A stretch of 64,000 bases of DNA. Source: Microbacterium sp. BH-3-3-3 (lineage in GTDB: Bacteria; Actinomycetota; Actinomycetes; Actinomycetales; Microbacteriaceae). The notes beneath the pieces were generated by a model. The model was not told the DNA's origin. It worked only from the letters and a program-made list of their open reading frames with translations, and did no database searches. Shown in pieces: positions 7,659-16,077 of the stretch (within the stretch, counting starts at the first letter, position 1; each line of letters starts with the position of its first letter). A program made the translations under genes and the position numbers. The stretch lies in the NCBI RefSeq assembly GCF_001792815.1, contig NZ_CP017674.1, forward strand, positions 2,170,001 to 2,234,000. Direction: 5' to 3'.

Positions 7659-8489
7659 TCAGAGACCCGCTTCGAGGCCCTCTTCGCCGTCGGCGAGGTC
7701 GGTCTCGAGGGGCTCCTGGCGAACGAGTTCGGCGATCGAGCCGAGGATCTCGTCGGGGCGGAAGGGGTAGCGCTCGATCTCGCGCTGGTCGCTGATGCCG
7801 GTGAGCACGAGCACGGTGTGCAGGCCCGCCTCGATGCCGGCGACGATGTCGGTGTCCATGCGGTCGCCGATCATGCCGGTGTTCTCGCTGTGCGCGCCGA
7901 TGCGGTTGAGCGCCGAGCGGAACATCATCGGGTTGGGCTTGCCCACGATGTAGGGCTCTTTGCCGGTCGCCTTGGTGATGAGGGCGGCGATGGCGCCCGT
8001 GGCGGGCAGCACACCCTCGGTCGACGGGCCCGTGGCGTCGGGGTTCGTCGCGATGAAGCGGGCTCCGCCGCGGATGAAACGGATGGCCTTGGTGATGGCC
8101 TCGAACGAGTAGTTGCGCGTCTCACCGACCACCACGTAGTCGGGAGCGGTCTCGGTCATGATGAACCCGGCCTCGTGCAGGGCCGTCGTCAGACCCGCTT
8201 CGCCGATGACGAAGGCGGATCCACCGGGCATCTGCGACTTGAGGAAGTCGGCCGTCGCGAGCGCCGACGTCCAGATCGACGCCTCGGGCACGACCAGGCC
8301 GGACGCCCGCAGCCGCGCGCTGAGGTCACGCGGGGTGAAGATCGAGTTGTTGGTCAGCACGAGGAACGGAGTGCCCTCGGAGCGCCACTGCGCGAGCAAC
8401 TCGGACGCTCCCGCGATGGGGGTGTTCTCGTGGACGAGAACGCCGTCCATGTCGGTGAGCCAGCACTCGATGTCGCCTCGGGTCCGCAT
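7659..8489 (-). CDS. HAD-IIA family phosphatase (NagD-like)
   Basis: A 276-residue HAD-superfamily hydrolase. Motif I is D13-M-D15-G ('LTDMDGVLV'), with Asp13 the expected nucleophile; motif II is 'LVLTNNS'; motif III/IV are 'IVGKPNPMMF' and 'MIGDRMDTDI'. The class IIA cap lies between motifs II and III. NagD-like enzymes dephosphorylate small phosphomonoesters such as UMP, p-nitrophenyl phosphate or glycolytic side products in the cytoplasm; the natural substrate cannot be told. The Glu-rich C-terminus ('DLADGEEGLEAGL') is an odd but modest extension. It is followed by a 49-residue membrane protein on the same strand. Confidence 0.9.
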   Translation of the reverse strand: MRTRGDIECWLTDMDGVLVHENTPIAGASELLAQWRSEGTPFLVLTNNSIFTPRDLSARLRASGLVVPEASIWTSALATADFLKSQMPGGSAFVIGEAGLTTALHEAGFIMTETAPDYVVVGETRNYSFEAITKAIRFIRGGARFIATNPDATGPSTEGVLPATGAIAALITKATGKEPYIVGKPNPMMFRSALNRIGAHSENTGMIGDRMDTDIVAGIEAGLHTVLVLTGISDQREIERYPFRPDEILGSIAELVRQEPLETDLADGEEGLEAGL

Positions 8490-8581
8490 GCGGCCAGCCT
8501 AGCCCCGGCCTCCGACGCGCCGCCGGAACGAGCGCGGGCGGGCACGACCGAAGTCGATGCCCGCCCGTCCGCGATGGCGGA

Positions 8582-8752
8582 TTACTTGAAGGTGTCCTTG
8601 ACGTTCTCGCCGGCCTTCTTGGCATCCGCCTTCACCTGGTCGGCCTTGCCCTCGGCGGCCAGCTTGTCGTTGTCGGTCGCGTTGCCGATGGCTTCCTTCG
8701 CCTTGCCCACGATGTCCTGAGCGGCGTTCTTGATCTTGTCGTCGAGACCCAT
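8582..8752 (-). CDS. CsbD-family stress protein
   Basis: A 56-residue protein with ATG at 8750-8752, preceded by a perfect AAAGGAG about 6 nt upstream; stop TAA at 8582-8584. The composition (Lys/Ala/Asp/Glu rich, no Cys or aromatic except one Phe) and the 'MGLDDKIKNAAQDIVGKAKE' opening with later 'AEGKADQVKADAKKAGE' match the CsbD family (PF05532). CsbD is a general-stress protein in Bacillus; its molecular role is unknown. It is divergent from the SDR gene at 8945, and the 192 nt between them hold both promoters. Confidence 0.85.
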   Translation of the reverse strand: MGLDDKIKNAAQDIVGKAKEAIGNATDNDKLAAEGKADQVKADAKKAGENVKDTFK

Positions 8753-8944
8753 GGCCTGACTCCTTTACCTGTCGTGACGGCGTCGGCGGCGGGTGTTCGT
8801 CGCGACGGAGCGGGTGCGCTCGGGGATAAGACGAGACGACGGGACGATTCGTCACGCGATGTTCGGAAAATTTTCCCGCGTGCCGATATTCCTCGTACGG
8901 AATGCACCCGTGACGGCGGCCCACGATCTGGTTAGGGTCGAAGG

Positions 8945-9892
8945 GTGGCGCGCACCGAATGGGACCCCGAGAACCTCCCCGACCTCACGGGGCGCTCCTA
9001 CCTGGTCACGGGAGCCACCCGCGGCCTCGGCTTCTTCTCGTGCGTGCAGCTCGCCGCCGCCGGAGCCCACGTGGTGCTGACCGGACGCAACCCCAACGCC
9101 CTCGCCGCGGCGAAGGCCGCCGTCACGCGCGGTGATCCGGATGCCGACATCGAGACGCTGCTGCTCGACACCAGCAACATGGGGTCGGTGCGGGCGGCGG
9201 CCGCCACCGCCCGCGCACGCGGCCGGCTCGACGGTCTGCTGCTGAACGCCGGCGTGGTGCATCCGCCCAAGACCCGTGAGATGGCCGGCGGGCACGAGCT
9301 CGTGTTCGCCACCAACGTGCTGGGGCACTTCGCCCTGGCAGGCGAGTTGCTCAAGCCCCTCGCCACGGCCCGGGGCCGCATGGTCTGGGTGGGGAGCATG
9401 TCGACCTCGCTGTGGAGGCACGTTCCCACCGACCCCGAGCTCACCGAGGGCTACACCCCGTGGCGCGCGTACGTGCAGTCGAAGGCGGCGACGACCGCCC
9501 TGGCGCTCGAGGCCGACCGGCGGCTGCGGGCCCACGACGTGCCCGTCGAGAGTCTCGTCGCGCACCCCGGTTACTCCACGAGCGGGCGCACCCGCGGCAT
9601 CCGGGGCGTGAACGAGCCGACGCGGCTCGAGCGCTTCCTCGACAACCTGCAGGCGCCCATCACCCAGTCCAAGGAGCACGGCGCCTGGGCGCTGGTGCGG
9701 GCGCTCGTCGACCCGCACGCCGAGGGCGGGGCGATGTACGGGCCGGCACTCGTCGCGCGGGGCGCCCCGCGCCCGGCCACGCCCGCGCGCCGCATCCGCG
9801 GGAGCGAACTCGGCGCCGAGCTGTGGCGCGCGTGCGAGACGGCGACGCACGTGCGCTGGCCGTTCGACCGCGCGCGGCGCGCGGCGTCGTGA
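8945..9892 (+). CDS. SDR-family NAD(P)-dependent oxidoreductase
   Basis: A 315-residue short-chain dehydrogenase with a GTG start. Rossmann features are 'TGATRGLGF' (TGxxxGxG), 'LLLNAGV' (NAG motif) and the catalytic 'YVQSK' (YxxxK), with Ser upstream in 'VGSMST'. The C-terminal 'AHPGYSTSGRT' and 'GALYGPA'-like end resemble retinol-dehydrogenase/WW-oxidoreductase-type SDRs that act on hydrophobic alcohols or aldehydes. The substrate is unknown. The TGR-N motif after beta-2 ('VLTGRNPNAL') suggests NADP(H) preference. It stands alone upstream of the P-type ATPase with a 42-nt gap. Confidence 0.88.
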   Translation: MARTEWDPENLPDLTGRSYLVTGATRGLGFFSCVQLAAAGAHVVLTGRNPNALAAAKAAVTRGDPDADIETLLLDTSNMGSVRAAAATARARGRLDGLLLNAGVVHPPKTREMAGGHELVFATNVLGHFALAGELLKPLATARGRMVWVGSMSTSLWRHVPTDPELTEGYTPWRAYVQSKAATTALALEADRRLRAHDVPVESLVAHPGYSTSGRTRGIRGVNEPTRLERFLDNLQAPITQSKEHGAWALVRALVDPHAEGGAMYGPALVARGAPRPATPARRIRGSELGAELWRACETATHVRWPFDRARRAAS

Positions 9893-9934
9893 TCCGCCCC
9901 CGTCGATGTCGCCGGCGGGCCCTACAGTGATCGC

Positions 9935-12370
9935 ATGGACCAGGCGATCGCCGACAGCATCGAGTTCGACGACGCCCGCGGCTTGAGCGCGGCCGAAGTG
10001 GGCGAACGGGTCGCCTCGGGGCAGACCAACGCGTTCACCGCCGACAGCAGCCGCAGCGCGTGGAACATCGTGCGGTCGAACGTCTTCACGCTCTTCAACG
10101 GGATCGTCGGCGCGTGCTTCCTCGTTCTGCTGCTGCTCGGACGGTGGCAGGACGCCCTGTTCGGCGTGGCCGCGTTGTCGAACGCCGTGATCGGATGCGT
10201 GCAGGAGTTCCGCGCGAAGGCGGCGCTCGACCGGCTCGGGCTGCTCAACGCACCGCGCGCCCGGGTGCGCCGCGACGGGGTCGACGTCGAGATCGCCCCG
10301 TCCGAGGTCGTGCGCGACGATCTGCTCGTGCTGCGCGCCGGCGACCAGGTGTCGGCCGACGCCGTCGTCGTCGACTCGGGGGCGCTGCAGATCGACGAGT
10401 CGATGCTGACCGGCGAATCGGATGCCGTCGACAAGAGGCCCGGTGACGAGGCGCTGTCGGGATCGATCGTCGTGGCGGGCGAGGGCACGGCCCGCGTCGT
10501 GCGCGTCGGCGCCGAGTCGTACGCGAACGCCTTCGCCACCGAGGCGAAACGCTTCCAGCTCGTCTCGAGCGAACTGCGCACCTCGATCGACCGCGTGCTG
10601 CGGTGGGTCGGCTGGGGCGTCGGTCCCATCGGACTGCTGGTGCTGAACGCCCAGATGATGGTCGCCGGCGGGTGGGTGCAGGCGTGGCAGCAGGGCACCT
10701 GGTCGCAGGCCGTCGTGAACACGATCGCCTCGCTCACCGCGATGATCCCGCTGGGGCTCGTGCTGATGACCTCGATCGCATTCGCCGTCGGGGCGGCCCG
10801 GTTGGCGGGGCAGAAGGTGCTCGTCAACGAGCTGCCGGCGGTCGAGGGCCTCGCGCGCGTCGATGTCATCTGCCTCGACAAGACGGGCACGCTCACCGCG
10901 GGCGAGATCCGGTTCGACGCCGCGCTGCCGCTGGCCGAACGGGCGGGGTGGCAGCAGACCCTGGGGTGGTACGGCGCGGCGCCCGACGCCAACGCCACGG
11001 CGCAGTGCCTGCGCGAGCCGTTCCCGGTCGAGGCCCCGCTCGACGCCTCCCGGCGCATCCCGTTCTCGTCGGCACGCAAATGGAGCGCGGTGTCGTTCGC
11101 CGCGGGCCCGTCCGGCACCTGGGTGCTCGGTGCGCCCGAGATGGTCTTCGGCGACGTCGCGGGCGACGCCGGCACCGAGCTGGGCGCGGCCGTGACCCGC
11201 TTGGCGTCGTCGGGGCGCCGCACGCTCGTTCTCGCCCACACCGACGCACCGCTCGACGACGCCGATGTCGAAGCCGAACGTTTTCCCGCCGCGCCCGTGG
11301 CCGTCGCCGTGCTCACCTTCGTCGAGGCGGTGCGCCCCGACGCCGCCGAGGCGCTGGCCTACTTCCGCGACCAGGGCGTGGGCGTGCGCGTGATCTCGGG
11401 CGACAATCCCCGCACCGTGGCCGCGATCGCGCGCGAGGTGGGGCTCGAGGTCGACGAGGGCTACGACGCCCGGCGCCTCCCCGACGACGACGTCGAGCTC
11501 GGCGAGATCCTCGAACAGCACACGGTGTTCGGCCGGGTCACCCCCGACCAGAAGAGGCGCATGGTCACCGCCCTCCAGGCGCGCGGGCACGTCGTGGCCA
11601 TGACGGGCGACGGGGTCAACGACGCACTCGCGATCAAGACGGCCGACATCGGCATCGCGATGAACTCGGGCGCGGCGGCCACCAAGGCGGTGGCGCGTCT
11701 CGTGCTGCTCGACGGTCGGTTCTCGCACCTGCCGTCGGTGGTCGCCGAGGGTCGTCAGGTGATCGCCAACATCGAGCGCGTGTCGATGCTCTTCCTCACC
11801 AAGACCGTCTACGCGACGGGTCTCGCCGTGCTGTTCGGGGCGCTGGTGATGGAGTTCCCCTTCCTCCCGCGGCAGTTGTCGATCACCGATGGCCTCACGA
11901 TCGGCATCCCGGCGTTCTTCCTCGCCCTGCTCCCGAACACACAGCGCTACGTGCCGGGCTTCTTGAAGAGGTCGCTGAGCTTCGCGATCCCGGCCGGGAT
12001 CGTGATCGCCATCGCGCTCACCGTGTACACGCGGTTCGCGCTGGGCATGGGGCTGAGCGTCGAGCAGCTGCGCACCGGGGCGACGATCATCCTCGCCATC
12101 GTCGCGATCTGGGTGCTGACGGTGCTCTCGCGGCCGGTCACGCGGGTGAAGGTGCTCGTCATCGGGGCCATGTTCATCGCCCTCACGGCGATCTTCACGG
12201 TGCCGGCGCTGGGCGACTTCTTCCAGCTGCGCGACCCGGGCGAAGACGGAGCGGTGCTGATCACGATGATCGTCGTGGTCGCGATCGCCGCGATCGAGGC
12301 GGTGCGCTTCGCCCATCGCCGGTTCGTGCGGCGTCTGCTGCGGGCCGATGCCGAGGGGTCTCGACGCTGA
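9935..12370 (+). CDS. CtpE-like cation-transporting P-type ATPase (probable Ca2+)
   Basis: An 811-residue P-type ATPase. Signatures: 'MLTGES' in the actuator domain, phosphorylation motif D315-K-T-G-T-L-T, and hinge 'MTGDGVNDALAIKTADIGIAM'. About eight to ten hydrophobic segments are seen, two before the actuator domain, two around residues 215-285 and the rest after residue 620. There is no N-terminal heavy-metal CxxC domain and no CPC motif in the metal-site helix; instead this helix reads 'TAMIPLGLVLMTSIAFAVGA', which is close to mycobacterial CtpE, reported to import Ca2+. The assignment of Ca2+ is by similarity. No regulator is adjacent; the convergent gene downstream lies only 9 nt away. 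Confidence 0.88.
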   Translation: MDQAIADSIEFDDARGLSAAEVGERVASGQTNAFTADSSRSAWNIVRSNVFTLFNGIVGACFLVLLLLGRWQDALFGVAALSNAVIGCVQEFRAKAALDRLGLLNAPRARVRRDGVDVEIAPSEVVRDDLLVLRAGDQVSADAVVVDSGALQIDESMLTGESDAVDKRPGDEALSGSIVVAGEGTARVVRVGAESYANAFATEAKRFQLVSSELRTSIDRVLRWVGWGVGPIGLLVLNAQMMVAGGWVQAWQQGTWSQAVVNTIASLTAMIPLGLVLMTSIAFAVGAARLAGQKVLVNELPAVEGLARVDVICLDKTGTLTAGEIRFDAALPLAERAGWQQTLGWYGAAPDANATAQCLREPFPVEAPLDASRRIPFSSARKWSAVSFAAGPSGTWVLGAPEMVFGDVAGDAGTELGAAVTRLASSGRRTLVLAHTDAPLDDADVEAERFPAAPVAVAVLTFVEAVRPDAAEALAYFRDQGVGVRVISGDNPRTVAAIAREVGLEVDEGYDARRLPDDDVELGEILEQHTVFGRVTPDQKRRMVTALQARGHVVAMTGDGVNDALAIKTADIGIAMNSGAAATKAVARLVLLDGRFSHLPSVVAEGRQVIANIERVSMLFLTKTVYATGLAVLFGALVMEFPFLPRQLSITDGLTIGIPAFFLALLPNTQRYVPGFLKRSLSFAIPAGIVIAIALTVYTRFALGMGLSVEQLRTGATIILAIVAIWVLTVLSRPVTRVKVLVIGAMFIALTAIFTVPALGDFFQLRDPGEDGAVLITMIVVVAIAAIEAVRFAHRRFVRRLLRADAEGSRR

Positions 12371-12379
12371 CGCGACGGG

Positions 12380-12811
12380 TCAGATCACCGGCGTCGAGGC
12401 CGCAGACTCGGCGCCCGTGCGCGCGAAGTAGCGTCGGGCGTGCGGGGGGATCCACATCGCCGCGATGACCGTGAGCGCCGCGATCAGCGCCACGATGATC
12501 GTCGGGTCGAGCTCGGTCAACGCCAGCGCCGCGGCCTGCAGGACGACCAGGACCGTCAGGTAGGTGGTGAGCAGGGTGCGGGCGAGGCGACTGCCGCGCG
12601 CGAGCGCCGAGCCGCCGGCGACGGTGAGCAGGCCCAGCAGGATGGTCGCGGCACCCACGAGCGAGACGGGGAGCACGAGGTCGTCGGTCACCTCGTAGCG
12701 GGTGAGCAGCACGAGGATGCCGAGCGCCGTGTTGAGCAGCCCGCCCAGGTAGACCAGCACGATCGCGACCGTGACGGCGACGGGGCGGCGCACCGTGGCG
12801 GGAGTGGTCAT
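12380..12811 (-). CDS. Four-helix membrane protein, unknown function
   Basis: A 143-residue protein with four clear hydrophobic segments (about residues 11-36, 45-65, 78-98 and 103-120) and basic loops. It starts with ATG and reads 'MTTPATVRRPVAVTVAIVLVY'-like N-terminus followed by 'YLGGLLNTALGILVLL'. Such small tetraspanning proteins are common and uncharacterised in Microbacteriaceae. It faces the P-type ATPase gene tail-to-tail and follows mntR on the same strand after 68 nt. No motif for transport or catalysis is visible. Confidence 0.7.
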   Translation of the reverse strand: MTTPATVRRPVAVTVAIVLVYLGGLLNTALGILVLLTRYEVTDDLVLPVSLVGAATILLGLLTVAGGSALARGSRLARTLLTTYLTVLVVLQAAALALTELDPTIIVALIAALTVIAAMWIPPHARRYFARTGAESAASTPVI

Positions 12812-12879
12812 GGGGGCCTCACGATCGACGGCGGGGCAGGGTGCCGGTGGGGTCAGCGTAGCGACAGCGGGGGCGATCC

Positions 12880-13515
12880 TCAGCGCGTCAGCCAGACCGA
12901 GGTGCCCGCGCCGTCGGGAAGCGTCACGTCGACGCCGTCCGCGCGCACCACGGCGTCGGAGACGACCTCGATCTCGTGCCCCACGTCGATGCTGCGCTCC
13001 ACCAGCGCCCGCAGCAGCTCGGGGTCACGGTCGCTCACCCGCAGCACGCGCCCGGTGTGGCCCGTCGACGCCTGGGCGAGCAGCACGAAGGCTTCGCGGT
13101 GCACCGTGCCGTCGGCATCCGGGATCGCATCGCCGTGCGGGTCGAAGCGCGGTCGCCCGAGCCGGGCGTCGATGCCCTCCAGCAGCCGGTCGCTGAGCGC
13201 GTGCTCGAGCACCTCGGCTTCGTCGTGGACTTCGTGCCAGGCGTAGTCGAACTCGCGCACGAGCCAGGTCTCGATCAGGCGGTGGCGCCGGATCACCCCG
13301 GCGGCGCGGCGGCCGCCCGCCGCGGTGAGCGAGACGGGACCGTACGGCCGGTGCGTCACCAGGCCCTGGGCGGCGAGCTTCTTCACCATCTCGGTCACGC
13401 TCGACGGAGCGAGGCCCAGCACGGCGGCGAGCTGCGAGGGCGTGATCGGGGAGTCCTGCCACTCGGTGTGGTGGTAGATCGCCTTGAGATAGTCGTCGGA
13501 CACGGGCGATTCCAC
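12880..13515 (-). CDS. mntR: DtxR/MntR-family metal-dependent repressor
   Basis: A 211-residue protein starting at GTG 13513-13515. The N-terminal winged helix ('DYLKAIYHH', 'SQLAAVLGLAPSSVTEMVKKLAAQGLV', then wing 'YGPVSLTAAG') and the dimerisation/metal domain ('RHRLIETWLVREFDYAWHEVHDEAEVLEHALSD') follow DtxR family order; a C-terminal SH3-like FeoA domain occupies about residues 135-211. The metal-ligand positions rich in His/Glu/Asp in 'HEVHDEAEVLEH' are kept. Because the mntH gene lies 9 nt upstream on the same strand and is flanked by two DtxR-type palindromes, it very likely senses Mn2+ and represses the mntH-mntR operon. Fe2+ sensing (IdeR-like) is less likely. Confidence 0.88.
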   Translation of the reverse strand: MESPVSDDYLKAIYHHTEWQDSPITPSQLAAVLGLAPSSVTEMVKKLAAQGLVTHRPYGPVSLTAAGGRRAAGVIRRHRLIETWLVREFDYAWHEVHDEAEVLEHALSDRLLEGIDARLGRPRFDPHGDAIPDADGTVHREAFVLLAQASTGHTGRVLRVSDRDPELLRALVERSIDVGHEIEVVSDAVVRADGVDVTLPDGAGTSVWLTR

Positions 13516-13524
13516 GTCGTCAGC

Positions 13525-14802
13525 CTATCCGCCGGCGAAGACCAGCCACAGGAGCACGGCGTTCAAAGTGACCAGGAACACCGATGCCAGCACCCCGCCG
13601 GCGGTGGTGAGCGGCCGGTTGCGGTGCGCGCCGAGCAGATCGCGCCGCGCGGTGAGGGCGACGAGGGGAATGAGCGCGAACGGGATGCCGAACGACAGCA
13701 CGACCTGGCTGAGCACGAGCGCGAGCGTGGGGTCGACGCCGAGGGCCAGGATGACCAGTGCGGGGATGAGGGTGACGAGCCGCCGCACCAGCAGGGGGAC
13801 GCGCACGCGCAGCAGGCCGTGCATGATCTCGGCGCCGGCGTACGCACCGACCGAGGTCGAGGCGAGTCCGCTGGCGAGCAGCCCGACGGCGAACATGGTC
13901 GCCACGACCGGGCCGAGTCCGTCGCGGAGAGCCGCGTAGGCGCCCTCGAGGCTGTCGGTGCCGTCGACGCCGGCGAGGTTCGCCGCGGCCAGCAGCAGGA
14001 TCGCGAGGTTGACGGTTCCGGCGACCACGAGGGCGATGGTGACGTCCCAGCGGGTGGCGCGCAGCAGTCGGAGCGTCGAGATGCCGCGGGCCTGCTCGAG
14101 GTCGGCTGCCGCCGTCGGCGAGCCGGGGGCGAAGCGGTCGCGGCTGAGCGCCGAATGCGCGTAGATGGCGTGCGGCATGATCGTCGCGCCGAGGATCGAC
14201 GCGGCCAGCAGCACCGAGTTCGTCCCCTCGAAACGCGGAACGAGCCCCTCGACCACACCGGCGGGGTCGGGCGGTGCGAAGAACAGGCCGAAGGTGAATC
14301 CCGCGGCGATGATGAGCAGGAGCCCGATCAGCACGGTCTCGAACGCCCGCGCCCCCCGCCGGGACTGCACGACGAGCAGCAGCATCGACACGACGCCGGT
14401 GATCGCGCCGCCCCAGACAAGGGGGACGCCGAAGAGCAGGTTCAGGGCCACGGCGCCGCCGATGACCTCGGCGATGTCGGTGGCCATGGCGACGAGCTCG
14501 GCCTGTACCCAGTAGAGGCGTCGGGCCCAGGGCCGCTGGATGCGGCGTCCGAGCACCTGGGGCAGGCTCTCGCCGGTGACGATGCCGAGCTTGGCCGAGA
14601 GGTACTGGATGAGCCACGCCATGACGTTGCCCAGCACGACCACCCACACCAGCAGGTAGCCGAAGGTCGCGCCGGCGGTCATGTTGCTGGCGACGTTGCC
14701 GGGGTCGAGGTAGGCGACCCCCGCGACCATCGCCGGTCCGAGCAGCCACAGCCCGCGCCCGGGGGTGTGGCGTCGGTCGGCGACCAGGTCATTTTTCGGC
14801 AT
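13525..14802 (-). CDS. mntH: Nramp-family Mn2+/H+ symporter
   Basis: A 425-residue membrane protein with eleven hydrophobic segments. The metal-binding motif of helix 1 is 'YLDPGNVASN' (DPGN) and that of helix 6 is 'GATIMPHAIYAHS' (MPH), both intact, so Mn2+ (or Fe2+) uptake driven by protons is expected. The start ATG (14800-14802) lies inside a 16-bp palindrome, and a TAGGGT -10-like box ends 6 nt before it, so the transcript is probably leaderless. mntR follows 9 nt downstream in the same direction, giving an autoregulated uptake operon. Confidence 0.93.
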   Translation of the reverse strand: MPKNDLVADRRHTPGRGLWLLGPAMVAGVAYLDPGNVASNMTAGATFGYLLVWVVVLGNVMAWLIQYLSAKLGIVTGESLPQVLGRRIQRPWARRLYWVQAELVAMATDIAEVIGGAVALNLLFGVPLVWGGAITGVVSMLLLVVQSRRGARAFETVLIGLLLIIAAGFTFGLFFAPPDPAGVVEGLVPRFEGTNSVLLAASILGATIMPHAIYAHSALSRDRFAPGSPTAAADLEQARGISTLRLLRATRWDVTIALVVAGTVNLAILLLAAANLAGVDGTDSLEGAYAALRDGLGPVVATMFAVGLLASGLASTSVGAYAGAEIMHGLLRVRVPLLVRRLVTLIPALVILALGVDPTLALVLSQVVLSFGIPFALIPLVALTARRDLLGAHRNRPLTTAGGVLASVFLVTLNAVLLWLVFAGG

Positions 14803-14809
14803 GCCGAAA
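14794..14809 (-). promoter_or_regulatory. Putative MntR operator 1, overlapping the mntH start codon
   Basis: Perfect 16-bp palindrome TTTCGGCATGCCGAAA. Its centre contains the ATG of mntH. It shares the form TTTCGG-N4-CCGAAA with the second palindrome 11 bp further upstream, which is the size and layout of DtxR/MntR boxes. Confidence 0.75.
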
Positions 14810-14814
14810 CCCTA
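14809..14814 (-). promoter_or_regulatory. Putative -10 box of leaderless mntH promoter
   Basis: On the minus strand TAGGGT (TANNNT) ends 6 nt before the A of the mntH ATG, the spacing expected if transcription starts at the start codon. The -35 region at a 17-nt spacing would fall in the second palindrome, so a repressor bound to both sites would cover the whole promoter. An overlapping alternative TATGGA lies 6 nt further upstream. Confidence 0.45.
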
Positions 14815-14820
14815 TCCATA

Positions 14821-14836
14821 TTTCGGGCGACCGAAA
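14821..14836 (-). promoter_or_regulatory. Putative MntR operator 2 upstream of mntH
   Basis: TTTCGGGCGACCGAAA: 6-bp inverted arms TTTCGG/CCGAAA with a 4-nt spacer, identical in arm sequence to the palindrome at the mntH start codon. The centres are 27 bp apart. Confidence 0.72.
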
Positions 14837-14879
14837 AGCGGGGGAGTGGCCGCGGATGCGGCCCGGGTAGCCTGAACCG

Positions 14880-15542
14880 GTGACGGATGCCGCTGACCCC
14901 GCGCCCGAGCCCCGGGTCGCGCCAGAACCCGACGGGGGCGCCGCCGCCCCGACCCACGGCGTTGGACCCTGGCCCGGGGAATGGCCCGACGACCCGCGGT
15001 ACGACCCCGATCTCCTCGCCCACGGCGACACGCGCAACGTCGTCGACGGGTACCGCTACTGGTCGATGGAGGCCATCGTCGCCGACCTCGACGCGCAGCG
15101 GCACCCTTTCCACGTCGCGATCGAGAACTGGCAGCACGACCTCAACATCGGATCGATCGTGCGCAGCGCCAACGCCTTCCTCGCCGCCGAGGTGCACATC
15201 GTCGGCAAGCGTCGGTGGAACCGCCGCGGCGCGATGGTGACCGACCGCTATCAGCACGTGCGTCACCACGAGGACGTCGCGGCGTTCACCGCCTGGGCGC
15301 GCGAGGCGGGTCTGCCCGTGATCGCCGTCGACAACGTCGAGGGATCGGTGCCGGTCGACCGGGCCGACCTGCCCGAGCGCTGCGTGCTGCTGTTCGGCCA
15401 GGAGGGCCCGGGTCTGTCGCCCGAGGCGATCGAGGCCGCGACCGGCGTGGTCGAGATCACGCAGTACGGGTCGACGCGGTCGATCAACGCCGCGTCGGCG
15501 GCCGCCGTGATCATGTACGAATGGTGCCGTCGCTGGGCGTGA
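14880..15542 (+). CDS. TrmH/SpoU-family RNA methyltransferase
   Basis: A 220-residue SPOUT-class methyltransferase with a GTG start. The three family motifs are 'NIGSIVRSANAF' (motif 1 with the catalytic Arg), 'LLFGQEGPGLS' (motif 2) and 'ITQYGSTRSINAASAAAV' (motif 3), which form the trefoil-knot AdoMet site. It should 2'-O-methylate a ribose in tRNA or rRNA; the target nucleotide is not predictable. An Ala/Pro/Asp-rich N-terminal extension of about 35 residues precedes the domain. It is followed after 20 nt by a RidA-family gene on the same strand and is divergent from mntH. Confidence 0.9.
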   Translation: MTDAADPAPEPRVAPEPDGGAAAPTHGVGPWPGEWPDDPRYDPDLLAHGDTRNVVDGYRYWSMEAIVADLDAQRHPFHVAIENWQHDLNIGSIVRSANAFLAAEVHIVGKRRWNRRGAMVTDRYQHVRHHEDVAAFTAWAREAGLPVIAVDNVEGSVPVDRADLPERCVLLFGQEGPGLSPEAIEAATGVVEITQYGSTRSINAASAAAVIMYEWCRRWA

Positions 15543-15562
15543 GCCCGTGCGAGGGTGGAGGG

Positions 15563-16003
15563 ATGCCGCAAGCCGTCACCCTCATCCGTTCGGCCTCGCT
15601 GTCGAGCGTCGCCGAGTACGCCTACGCCGCGACAGCCCCCGCCGAGGCCCGATTGATCTTCCTCGCGGGCTCCTGCCCCCTCGACGCCGACGGCGCGACC
15701 GTCGGGGTGGGCGACGTCGCGGCACAGGCCCGGAGCTGCGTCGACAACCTCGTCACCGCGCTCGCCGATGCCGGGGCGCAGCTCACCGACGTCATCTCGA
15801 CGCGGGTGCTCGTGGCATCCACGCGTCAGGCCGACCTGGTCGCGGCGTGGGACGTCGTGCGCGCCGCGTTCGGCGACCACGACGTGCCGAGCACGTTGAT
15901 GGGGGTCACGGTGCTGGGCTACGACAGCCAGCTGGTCGAGATCGAAGCCGTCGCCGCGGTGCTCGACGAGGTCGCGGCCGAGGGCGTCGACGCCCGCGGC
16001 TGA
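15563..16003 (+). CDS. RidA (YjgF/YER057c/UK114)-family protein
   Basis: A 146-residue protein beginning at ATG 15563, with GAGGG 7 nt upstream; the longer frame overlaps the methyltransferase gene and is not used. The chorismate-mutase-like fold shows as 'LIFLAGSCPLDADGATVGVGDVAAQARSCVDNL' and the C-terminal 'LVEIEAVAAVLD'. Classic RidA enzymes deaminate 2-aminoacrylate-type imines with an Arg just before the last block; here that position reads 'PSTLMGVTVLGYDSQ' and lacks the Arg, so this is likely one of the Rid subfamilies without that activity. Cytoplasmic trimer expected. Confidence 0.85.
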   Translation: MPQAVTLIRSASLSSVAEYAYAATAPAEARLIFLAGSCPLDADGATVGVGDVAAQARSCVDNLVTALADAGAQLTDVISTRVLVASTRQADLVAAWDVVRAAFGDHDVPSTLMGVTVLGYDSQLVEIEAVAAVLDEVAAEGVDARG

Positions 16004-16077
16004 GCCCCGACGCGGGTCGGGTGGCTGCCCTCACCGGCTCCGCGGCGAGGTCGGCCCGTGGGATCGAGGGGCGGGCG

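Noticed and set aside
8852..12316. A very long minus-strand open frame (over 1,100 codons) opposite the SDR and P-type ATPase genes
   Set aside because: It is the mirror of two clear genes in high-GC DNA, is rich in Arg/His/Asp/Gly without domain patterns and has no ribosome site.
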